This document shows positions 25,174-31,852 of a DNA stretch of 42,214 nucleotides, in pieces. The notes under the pieces were generated by a model that searched no databases, had not been told where the DNA came from, and saw only the letters and a list, made by a program, of their open reading frames with translations. Each line of letters starts with the position of its first letter. Positions within the stretch are counted from its first letter, which is position 1. This DNA comes from Mycolicibacter kumamotonensis (lineage in GTDB: Bacteria > Actinomycetota > Actinomycetes > Mycobacteriales > Mycobacteriaceae). A program made the position numbers and the translations under genes. Location of the stretch: the NCBI RefSeq assembly GCF_002086285.1, contig NZ_MVHU01000038.1, positions 1 through 42,214 of the forward strand. The letters run 5' to 3'.

Positions 25174-26682
25174 TCACCCCGCGTCCGACGGCATCGGCCG
25201 AAACACTTGTAAAGCGCGGTAGCACACGGTGAACTCCGCCTCCGTGCACGGGTTTTCGACTTCCCCGTCGCAGGCGATCGGGATGGGACCGTCGGCTGCG
25301 GTGAACCGGAATTTCGGCACCCTCAGCTCGTGGTAGAGCCGACTCCGTTGCAGCCGACCGGTCAACAGGGCCGCGGTGATCCGCAGCGTGGACCACGGCC
25401 GGCCGGCTTCCAGGATCCGCACGTCCAACAGCCCGTCGTCCATCCGGTGCCGTACGGCGGGAGCGAAGCCGGCCGGCAGATATGCGGAGTTGCCGAGGAA
25501 GAACAGCGACGTCTGCAGTGTCTTGTCGTCGTAGGTGATGCGCACCGGCCGTTCGCGGCGCAGCGTCATCAGCATGGCGTAGGCGCTGGCCAGCGGCTTT
25601 CCGAGCTTGTGCTGCAGCCGCTCTCGCCGGCGGACGAAGGTCGGGTAGGCGCCGATGCTAGCCGTGTTGACCACCGTCGTCTCATCGTTGAACCGCACCA
25701 CGTCCACCCGCGACAGGCTGCCTTCGGCAATGGCCCGGATGGTTTTCTCGGTGGTGTCACAGCCGAGGTCCTTGGCGAAGTGATTCAGCGTGCCGCCGGG
25801 AAACACCGCCAACGGCAGATCGCGTTCCACCGCCACGTCGGCCGCCGCGGCCACCGACCCGTCGCCGCCGGCGACCGCGAGCACCTCAGCGGAGTCGGCG
25901 GCCCGGCGCAACGCTTCGGCGACGTCGTCGTCGGGGCCGAGTTCGACGACGGTCAGTGCCGACAGCGCTTCGCGCACCTGGGCGGCGACCTCGGCGGCCC
26001 GCCCGCCGCCGGACCGGGGGTTGACCACCAAGGTCACACCGGCGCCGTCGGGACGCGCGGGGCAGGCGACCCGCACGGCCGCGGCGTGCGGCGGCGGCGG
26101 GGACGCGATCGGCGGCACGAGTCGGGCCCCCAACACCGCGATCGTGGTACCGATGCTCAGCCCGGCGAGCACATCGCCGGGGTAGTGGGCGCCGGTGGCG
26201 ATCCGGGACAGGCCGACCAGGCCGGCCAGCCCGGCGATGGGCAGGCCCAGCAGCGGGCTCTCCAGCCCCGCCCCGGTGGCGAAGGCCGCCGCGCTGGCGG
26301 AATGACCGGACGGCAACGAGTTCGACAGCGGCAGCCGGCGAGCGCGGCGCAGCAGCGGTACCTGCATGATGTCGGGGCGCGCTCGGGGCCGGATCCGCTT
26401 GACCACTTGGTTTGTCACCAGGCTGGTGACCGCCAGGCTGACCACCCCGCGCGCGGCAGCACGCCGGGCAGCGGGGCGGCCGGTCAGGGCCATGCCCGCC
26501 GCCAGTGCCAGCCACAGTTTCGAATGGTCGGCGGCGCGGCTCAGGGCCGGCATGGTGGTGTCGAGCAGTCGGCTGGGCGAGTGCGCGACCGCCCGAAACA
26601 CCTCGGCGTCGAGCCTGCCGAGGCCCTCGGTTACCTGGGCAAGCCCGGAACGCCGACGCCGCAATGGCGTCATCTTGACCAC
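25174..26682 (-). CDS. PAP2 phosphatase / diacylglycerol kinase fusion protein
   Basis: The 502-residue bifunctional protein has two halves. Residues 1-200 are a membrane PAP2-type phosphatase with its three motifs: Lys-Xaa6-Arg-Pro in 'VKRIRPRARPD', 'LPSGHSA' and 'SRIATGAHYPGDV'. Residues 215-500 are a diacylglycerol-kinase catalytic domain: 'TLVVNPRSGGG', 'AVAGGDGSVAAA' and 'FPGGTLNHFAKDLG'. The fused form is common in mycobacteria and should remove a phosphate from, and add one to, lipid head groups. The gene converges with the broken acyl-CoA dehydrogenase. ATG 26682 opens with a Lys/Arg-rich segment. Confidence 0.87.
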   Translation of the reverse strand: MVKMTPLRRRRSGLAQVTEGLGRLDAEVFRAVAHSPSRLLDTTMPALSRAADHSKLWLALAAGMALTGRPAARRAAARGVVSLAVTSLVTNQVVKRIRPRARPDIMQVPLLRRARRLPLSNSLPSGHSASAAAFATGAGLESPLLGLPIAGLAGLVGLSRIATGAHYPGDVLAGLSIGTTIAVLGARLVPPIASPPPPHAAAVRVACPARPDGAGVTLVVNPRSGGGRAAEVAAQVREALSALTVVELGPDDDVAEALRRAADSAEVLAVAGGDGSVAAAADVAVERDLPLAVFPGGTLNHFAKDLGCDTTEKTIRAIAEGSLSRVDVVRFNDETTVVNTASIGAYPTFVRRRERLQHKLGKPLASAYAMLMTLRRERPVRITYDDKTLQTSLFFLGNSAYLPAGFAPAVRHRMDDGLLDVRILEAGRPWSTLRITAALLTGRLQRSRLYHELRVPKFRFTAADGPIPIACDGEVENPCTEAEFTVCYRALQVFRPMPSDAG

Positions 26683-26920
26683 AGCAGTGCTCCTCCGTCC
26701 GCCGGCCCGCTGCAGGTGCCGTGCGGTAGACCTATACCCGTTTACCGGCGGGGAAACGCACGGCCGGCGATGTCGGCACGGCGGGGGCGGCCCGGCGGCC
26801 TTGTTGACGTCGACGAAGCCGTACCGCTAACTTGGGTGCGATCGCGGCACGGCCGTCCACCTGCGCAGACTGCGCGGCTCGGCCGCCGACGGAGAACTCA
26901 TCACAGATTGGAACCGAACT

Positions 26921-27007
26921 ATGGCGTCAGCGGCCCTGGGAGTCTGGACCTGCATCGCGTGCGTCGTGCTACTGACCCTGGCACTGTTTTTGTCCACCGG
27001 CGCCTAA
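26921..27007 (+). CDS. Possible 28-residue single-span membrane peptide
   Basis: ATG 26921 opens a 28-codon frame ending at TAA 27005-27007. The peptide has one hydrophobic helix, Trp-Thr-Cys-Ile-Ala-Cys followed by a run rich in Val and Leu, and a short Ser-Thr-Gly-Ala end. The ribosome site is weak (GGA in ATTGGAACC). Its stop overlaps by two bases the TAG stop of the convergent sigma gene (27004-27006). No relatives are recognised, and the call rests only on composition. The rest of 26683-26920 shows nothing. Confidence 0.35.
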   Translation: MASAALGVWTCIACVVLLTLALFLSTGA

Positions 27008-27627
27008 TCAATCCCGCCGCGGCGGGCACCCGAACTTCGCCGCGCCCCGGGTGAGTCGGCCAGCAGGTCGCGCAGCTGGCGGCGGCCACGGTTGATCCGT
27101 GAACTCACCGTTCCTTGCCGGATGTCCAGCATCGCGGCGATCTCTTTGTAGGAATATCCCACGATGTCGGCAAAATAGACGGCCACCCGAAACTGCTCGG
27201 GCAGGTCCTCCATCGCCGCCTTTATCTGCGGGTCCGGTAGCAGGTCGAGTGCCAAATCTTCGGCTGACCGTAACGCCGCCGGCCGGCCGGCGGCACTGAC
27301 CAGTCGTCGCCCGGTGGTCACCTCTGCCGAAACGTGCACGGGTTGCCGCTTCTTCTTCCGGTAGTCACCGATGTAGGTGTTGATCATGATCCGGAAAAGC
27401 CATGCCTTGAGGTTGGATCCCGGCAGGAATGAGTTCAGGCCTGCGTAGGCTTTGATCGCCGTTTCCTGCAGCAGATCCTCTGCATCGGCGTGGTTGGAGG
27501 TCATCCGAAAAGCGTGCCGGTAAAGCAGATCAAACAGGGGGAGCACATCGCGTTCAAACTCCGTGGCGACCACCGGAGCCGTGGTGGTGTCACCCGACTC
27601 CCGACCGGCCAGTGAATTCGTGGTCAA
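27004..27627 (-). CDS. SigH/SigR-like ECF RNA polymerase sigma factor
   Basis: The 207-residue sigma factor has sigma-2 ('YRHAFRMTSNHADAEDLLQET', 'LKAWLFRIMINTYIGDYRKK') and sigma-4 ('LPEQFRVAVYFADIVGYSYKEIAAMLDIRQGTVSSRINRGRRQL') as in the oxidative-stress SigH/SigR group. SigR-type factors are held by a zinc anti-sigma protein encoded next door, but none is adjacent here. Its ATG overlaps the stop of the 80-residue protein upstream by 4 bp, so they form an operon under operator copy F. It may relay the regulon signal to further promoters. It is a SigH-like paralogue; whether the main SigH lies elsewhere cannot be seen. Confidence 0.85.
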   Translation of the reverse strand: MTTNSLAGRESGDTTTAPVVATEFERDVLPLFDLLYRHAFRMTSNHADAEDLLQETAIKAYAGLNSFLPGSNLKAWLFRIMINTYIGDYRKKKRQPVHVSAEVTTGRRLVSAAGRPAALRSAEDLALDLLPDPQIKAAMEDLPEQFRVAVYFADIVGYSYKEIAAMLDIRQGTVSSRINRGRRQLRDLLADSPGARRSSGARRGGID

Positions 27628-27866
27628 CTCCTCGGCTCCCGGATAGCGATCGGTGAGTCGGCCGCCGGTTGCGGTTGCACACTGACGAGTTCGAGACCAA
27701 GATCCCGGACCCGGTCGAGAAGACCGAAAAGCTGTGACTGGTCGCGGACTTCTCCAAAAAATCCCGTTTCCGTCGCACCAGACTCCAGTTGCATCCCTTC
27801 GAACGCCGAGCCGAGTCGCTCGGAGACGCGACCCCGGACGCAGATCCGGTACCTCGTAGGCTCCAT
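27624..27866 (-). CDS. 80-residue conserved-type small protein preceding the sigma factor
   Basis: ATG 27866 has a strong GGGAGGG ribosome site. The protein alternates basic and hydrophobic residues ('YRICVRGRVSERLGSAFEGM', then 'FFGEVRDQSQLFGLLDRVRDLGLELVSV'). This resembles small actinobacterial proteins of unknown function that end in a 'LGLELxxV' strand; it looks like a compact alpha/beta fold. There is no zinc-binding His-Xaa3-Cys-Xaa2-Cys, so it is not a classical anti-sigma factor. Translational coupling to the sigma gene suggests a joint role. The function is unknown. Confidence 0.65.
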   Translation of the reverse strand: MEPTRYRICVRGRVSERLGSAFEGMQLESGATETGFFGEVRDQSQLFGLLDRVRDLGLELVSVQPQPAADSPIAIREPRS

Positions 27867-27895
27867 CGGTCCCTCCCGATCCTCATCTGCTCGCC

Positions 27896-27953
27896 AGCAT
27901 TCATCGCTGCGGGGTGAGCGGTCATCGCCCGGCGGGTCAATTCACCTGGGTGA
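27896..27953 (-). promoter_or_regulatory. Composite operator/promoter, copy F (sigma operon), partly inside the DoxX gene
   Basis: On the minus strand: TCACCTGGGTGA... read as TCACCCAGGTGA (27953-27942), 12 bases, GGCGATGAC (27929-27921), CTCACCC (27918-27912) and ATGCT (27900-27896). The palindrome overlaps the last five codons of the DoxX gene, so this copy is constrained by coding as well. The last element is 30 bp before ATG 27866. Confidence 0.75.
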
Positions 27954-28410
27954 GCTTCAGACGCGCCCCGCCAAGTACCGCGTAGGCCGCGGCCGCGCTG
28001 GCTGCGGAGAAAACGCTGTAACTGAGCGGGGCCTCGACGCCGGCCGACAGCGCCATCGCCGTACCGAATATGGTGAGCACCAGGCACGTTGCCCAACCGA
28101 CGAATTGCGGCCAGGCGCCGGCCAGGAGCAGCAGGCCAAGGGTCGCTTCGGTGAACGTGACGGCCCACACGATGACGGTCAACAGCCATCCGGAGGCGAA
28201 GGGGACAAGCTCATGCGTGTAGTCGGTGAAGGGGCCCAAGCTCCCCCAGTTACCTTGCCCGCACAGCTCCCACAGGCCGAATCTGTCTGCGACTGCAGAC
28301 AGGAAGGCCGCCGCGAGTGACACCCGAAGTGCCAGCCGGACAGCTCGGGCCGGACCGGGCCTAGGCACGTGCACCCGCGATGGAGTGCCACCCCCGGCCT
28401 GGACGTTCAT
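27937..28410 (-). CDS. DoxX-family membrane protein
   Basis: The 157-residue protein has four hydrophobic segments and the DoxX-like signature 'SAVADRFGLWELCG...NWGSLGPF'. DoxX proteins sit in the membrane beside thiol/oxidant-handling enzymes. Its ATG overlaps the cupin stop by 4 bp, making the last gene of the quinone oxidoreductase-cupin-DoxX operon. Confidence 0.8.
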   Translation of the reverse strand: MNVQAGGGTPSRVHVPRPGPARAVRLALRVSLAAAFLSAVADRFGLWELCGQGNWGSLGPFTDYTHELVPFASGWLLTVIVWAVTFTEATLGLLLLAGAWPQFVGWATCLVLTIFGTAMALSAGVEAPLSYSVFSAASAAAAYAVLGGARLKLTQVN

Positions 28411-28868
28411 GTTTGCGTCGAGTCGTCCGTGGTGAGCGGGTGGTCGCCGGTATCGACCAGAAAGACCGCGAGCAATTCCGCGGGTTCGGTGGCGCTGGCG
28501 TTCTCGCTGACGATGTGGTGCGCACCGGGAGATTCACTCCACGTCTCACCGGCCTGATAAACGTGAGCGGGTTCCCCCTCGAGTTGACTGCGGACCGCGC
28601 CGGAGATCACATAAGCCATGATGAACGCCGATCCCGCGTGGTGGTGGCCTGCGCTCTTCGCCCCGGGCCGATAACTGACTGTCACCGCTTCAAGTGATTT
28701 GCCTGCGACGTTGGTGGGGCGATCGAAAACCGTACGCACCAAGGGTTTTTCATCTGAGTTCTGCGGAGCCGGCTCGGCCTGAGCCGCCGGTGATGCCACC
28801 ATTCCGGCGATCAAGACGGTAAGCCCGATTATTCGGCCCCTGGTGTTTCCGCCTCGCCTCACGGTCAC
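28407..28868 (-). CDS. Secreted cupin-domain protein
   Basis: The 153-residue product begins with a Sec signal peptide (hydrophobic 'LTVLIAGMVASPAAQA', cut before Glu). The single cupin barrel has motif 1 with three His and a Glu further on ('AGHHHAGSAFIMAYVISG') and motif 2 'SPGAHHIVSENAS', so a bound metal is likely. It may bind a small molecule or act on an oxidised substrate outside the membrane. GTG 28868 follows GGGAG. It lies between quinone oxidoreductase (2-bp gap) and DoxX in one operon. Confidence 0.82.
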   Translation of the reverse strand: MTVRRGGNTRGRIIGLTVLIAGMVASPAAQAEPAPQNSDEKPLVRTVFDRPTNVAGKSLEAVTVSYRPGAKSAGHHHAGSAFIMAYVISGAVRSQLEGEPAHVYQAGETWSESPGAHHIVSENASATEPAELLAVFLVDTGDHPLTTDDSTQT

Positions 28869-28870
28869 GA

Positions 28871-29797
28871 TCAGCTCCCTTCTTCGACGACGCGCAGGAT
28901 CGTCTTGCCGTGGATGCGCTTCTCGGGTGCGAATGCGGCGGCGGTCTCGGTGAGTGGCAGCACGGCACCCACCACGGGTGTGAGGCGTCCATCGCGTACT
29001 CGCGCGGCGAGGTCTGAGAGCCTGGCGCGATCGGCTTCGACAAGGAAGAAGATGGCCCGCCCGTCCCTCGGCCTGGTTTCCGGCGGTTCGGCGATGGTGA
29101 CGAGCGTTCCGCCGGCGCGCACCAGAGCGGCCGAGCGGGCGAGGATCTCTCCGCCGATCACGTCGAACACCACGTCGACTTCGCCGGCGCCGTCGAGACC
29201 GTCGTCCTCCAAGTCGAGAAAGTCGTGGGCGCCGAGCGCGAGCGCCCGCTCTCGATCCGCGCCACGGCCGGTGCCGATGACGTATGCGCCTACCTCGCGA
29301 GCCAGTTGCACCGCCACCGACCCGACGCCCCCCGCGGCGCCATGCACTAAGACCGTCTGCCCCGCCGTCAGACGGCCGTGGTCGAACAGGCCCTGCCAGG
29401 CGGCCAGTCCGGAGATCGGTAGGGCCGCTGCCACGGTGTGGTCGATGTCGACCGGCAGCGGTGCGAGGTTGCGGGCTTCGACAGCGGTGTACTCCGCGAG
29501 TGATCCGTTGCGGGCCCAGTCGGTGAGACCGAATACCCGTTGACCTAGGCCCAAGCCGGTGGTCCCGTAGCCCAACTCGACCACGACACCCGACAGTTCA
29601 TGGCCTGGAATGCTCGGTGTCCGGTCACGACCGGCGCGGTCGGTCCAGGTGTGCGGCCACTCGAGCTCCCCGGGTGTGAAACCCGCGGCGTGTACCCGCA
29701 CGATCACTTCGCTGTCGGCGGCCTCGGGATAGGGCATGTCGGTCAGCGTCAGGCCGGCAACGCCGGCGTCGCGGTCCTTCACAGTGATGGCTTGCAT
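28871..29797 (-). CDS. NADP-dependent quinone oxidoreductase-like MDR protein
   Basis: The 308-residue medium-chain reductase, without zinc-binding cysteines, has an N-terminal substrate domain ('GHELSGVVVELG'), then the NADPH Rossmann fold with 'VLVHGAAGGVGSVAVQLAREVGA' and 'VIGTGRGADRER'. This is the zeta-crystallin/quinone oxidoreductase type. It transfers electrons from NADPH to quinones or unsaturated carbonyls. ATG 29797 has AGGGAGGA upstream; an in-frame ATG at 29959 would add 54 low-complexity residues. It is the first gene of the operon under operator copy D. Confidence 0.85.
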   Translation of the reverse strand: MQAITVKDRDAGVAGLTLTDMPYPEAADSEVIVRVHAAGFTPGELEWPHTWTDRAGRDRTPSIPGHELSGVVVELGYGTTGLGLGQRVFGLTDWARNGSLAEYTAVEARNLAPLPVDIDHTVAAALPISGLAAWQGLFDHGRLTAGQTVLVHGAAGGVGSVAVQLAREVGAYVIGTGRGADRERALALGAHDFLDLEDDGLDGAGEVDVVFDVIGGEILARSAALVRAGGTLVTIAEPPETRPRDGRAIFFLVEADRARLSDLAARVRDGRLTPVVGAVLPLTETAAAFAPEKRIHGKTILRVVEEGS

Positions 29798-29954
29798 GGC
29801 GGATCCTCCCTGAAGTGGTTGACCCCGAACGGCTGGCTGTCGCCGACGGCGATGGCTCGGCATCGGCACATCACTGGTGCCACCGCCGCTGCTACGGTCA
29901 AGCCGGTCGCCTGGACGCCTGATGCGGCTACCTGCGTTCGCCATCTGCTGAGCA

Positions 29955-30012
29955 AGCATTTACCGGTGTGGGGTGAGTCGTCATCACCCCGCGATCTGGT
30001 TCACCCGGGTGA
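29955..30012 (-). promoter_or_regulatory. Composite operator/promoter, copy D (quinone oxidoreductase operon)
   Basis: On the minus strand: TCACCCGGGTGA (30012-30001), 12 bases, GGTGATGAC (29988-29980), CTCACCC (29977-29971) and ATGCT (29959-29955), with TAAATG just before. All core positions match. The ATG of the first gene is 158 bp downstream, the longest leader of the six. Confidence 0.8.
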
Positions 30013-30023
30013 ACCTGAGGGCA

Positions 30024-31472
30024 TCAGTGGGTGGGGCCGCCGGTCAGGGCCGGTTGCACACCGGGGCGGTCGCGGCACAGCGCCGCGACGTCGCAGGGCA
30101 CCGGGCGGTACCCGGCAGGCGGATTGGTTATCCACAGCGCAGCACACAACGCGCTGAGACCGAACAGTGCGGCGCTCGCCGTCAACACGTGGGCGAAACC
30201 GGCGGCGCTCACCGTACCCGCACCGATCAGGCTCATCGATGCGATCGACATCAGCGCGGCCAGTCGTGAGACGGCGTTGTTGATCGCCGACGCCAGGCCG
30301 CCGTATTCGGCCGGCACCGAGGCCAGCGCTACCGAGGTCAGCGGCGTAATGGTCGCGACAAGCCCGGCCGCCAACACGATCATCCCCGGAAGCAGGTCTG
30401 TGAGTACGTGAAATCCGGCAGCTTTCGGATGAATCAGCAAAAGGCCGATGCCCGCCAAACTCGGGCCGCCAACCAGAAACACCCGCGGACCCACCCGCTC
30501 GGCAACCAGGCCGACATGACGGGCGAACACGAACGACAGTGCCGGGATCGGCAGAGTGGCGACGCCGGTCGCGGTGGCTGAGTACCCGCCGATCTCCTGG
30601 GTGTACAGGGCGATGGCGAGTGATCCCAGCACCAGCGCTCCATAGACGCACGCGGTGCAGAGGTTGGCGGCAGCGAAATTGCGAAAAGCGAACAGCGGCA
30701 AGGGAAGCATCGGAGAGGCGCTGTGCCGTTGCCCATTCACAAAGCCGGCCAGCGCCGCAATCCCGATCACCGATGGTGTGACGACCATCGGGTCGGCCCA
30801 TCCGTAGTGCTGCGATTCGATGAGCGCATACACCGTCGCCGCCAGTCCCAGCGCCGACAGGCCCATCCCGACGATGTCGACACGGGCGCCCGGAACCCGC
30901 CCCGGCGTCGGGCAGAGCCAGAACGTCAGCGCATAACCGATTGCCACGGGGACCGCCGAAAATACGAAAATCCAACGCCAGCCCAGGAAATCAACGGCCA
31001 TTCCGCCCAGCAGGGGCCCCAGCGCAAAGGCGGTTCCCGTCCATCCGGTCCATACGCCGATTGCCTCAGACTGGCGCGCTTTGTCAAACACCGTGTCGAT
31101 CAGCGCCAGCGACCCGGGAACGAGGAAGGCGGCTCCCAGGCCCTGAATCAGGCGCGCGGCGATCAGCATCGCCGGCGAACCGGCGGCGGCAGCCATAACC
31201 GAGCCCGCCCCGAAAGCCAAGAGCCCGAACCGTATTACCGGAACACGTCCGAACACATCCGAGATCGACCCGCCGGGCAGGATCGCCGCCGCCATCGTCA
31301 GCAGATAGCCGTCGACGATCCATTGCTGCAGGGCCAGGCCGCCACCGATGTCGCGCTCGATGGCCGGTAAGGCCAGGTTGATCACGGTGGAGTCGAGGAA
31401 CGCGACCATGGACACCAGCACTGCGACCGTCATCGCACGGCTGGTGGGTGCCGAGTCACGCAACGTGCGCAT
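30024..31472 (-). CDS. DHA2-type multidrug/export transporter (MFS)
   Basis: The 482-residue transporter has about 14 hydrophobic segments and a typical EmrB/QacA opening ('MVAFLDSTVINLALPAIERD', the motif D1 region), with Asp and Gly-rich motif A ('GRVPVIRFGLLAFGAGSVM'). DHA2 carriers export hydrophobic drugs, lipids or siderophores using the proton gradient. The substrate is not defined. Operator copy E lies 69 bp upstream, and the LAL regulator is divergent. The C-terminal 'PCDVAALCRDRPGV' tail is cytosolic and not typical of the family. Confidence 0.85.
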   Translation of the reverse strand: MRTLRDSAPTSRAMTVAVLVSMVAFLDSTVINLALPAIERDIGGGLALQQWIVDGYLLTMAAAILPGGSISDVFGRVPVIRFGLLAFGAGSVMAAAAGSPAMLIAARLIQGLGAAFLVPGSLALIDTVFDKARQSEAIGVWTGWTGTAFALGPLLGGMAVDFLGWRWIFVFSAVPVAIGYALTFWLCPTPGRVPGARVDIVGMGLSALGLAATVYALIESQHYGWADPMVVTPSVIGIAALAGFVNGQRHSASPMLPLPLFAFRNFAAANLCTACVYGALVLGSLAIALYTQEIGGYSATATGVATLPIPALSFVFARHVGLVAERVGPRVFLVGGPSLAGIGLLLIHPKAAGFHVLTDLLPGMIVLAAGLVATITPLTSVALASVPAEYGGLASAINNAVSRLAALMSIASMSLIGAGTVSAAGFAHVLTASAALFGLSALCAALWITNPPAGYRPVPCDVAALCRDRPGVQPALTGGPTH

Positions 31473-31540
31473 CAGTGCCGTCTCTTTTCAGGCCTTCCGT
31501 CGCCGACAAGTCGGTGGTTCGACCGCCGGCCGTTCAGGGC

Positions 31541-31598
31541 AGCCTCCACCTACGCGACGTGCGCCGTCATCACCCCGGCACCTGATTCACCCGGGTGA
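31541..31598 (-). promoter_or_regulatory. Composite operator/promoter, copy E (exporter; shared gap with LAL regulator)
   Basis: On the minus strand: TCACCCGGGTGA (31598-31587), 12 bases, GGTGATGAC (31574-31566), a degenerate third element at 31563-31557, and AGGCT (31545-31541). It is 69 bp before the exporter start and about 255 bp before the divergent LAL start, so it could serve autoregulation too. The rest of 31599-31852 shows nothing else. Confidence 0.8.
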
Positions 31599-31852
31599 GT
31601 TGCCGAGGATCTCCGTCGGGATTTGCTGCAAGTGGGGCAAGGGGTACGCCTACACTGACTGCCAGCCGGCGACGACGAGAACTGAGGACGACACCCCGGG
31701 TGTCGCCGGTGTCCGCCACCGGGGGATGTCGCAGAACCAGCGTGCGGGTACCGGTAGAGAACAACTGGGCTGTCGAGATGCCGCCCGCGGACAGTGCCGC
31801 AATGCCGGTTGCGGTCTTGCCCTTGGGTTCAACGGATTCGAGGAGTTCGGAA

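Noticed and set aside
25330..27054. 574-codon plus-strand frame across the PAP2/kinase gene
   Set aside because: Its composition is low-complexity Gly/Arg/His, and the minus-strand frame has clear PAP2 and kinase motifs.
27590..28189. 199-codon minus-strand frame across the sigma-DoxX gap
   Set aside because: It runs through two genes in another frame and across operator copy F; the composition is not protein-like.
7909..31598. Six operator copies as SigH-type promoters (GGAAC/GTT)
   Set aside because: GGAAC and GTT at the proper distance are absent; the motif core is the TCACC/GGTGA half-site.
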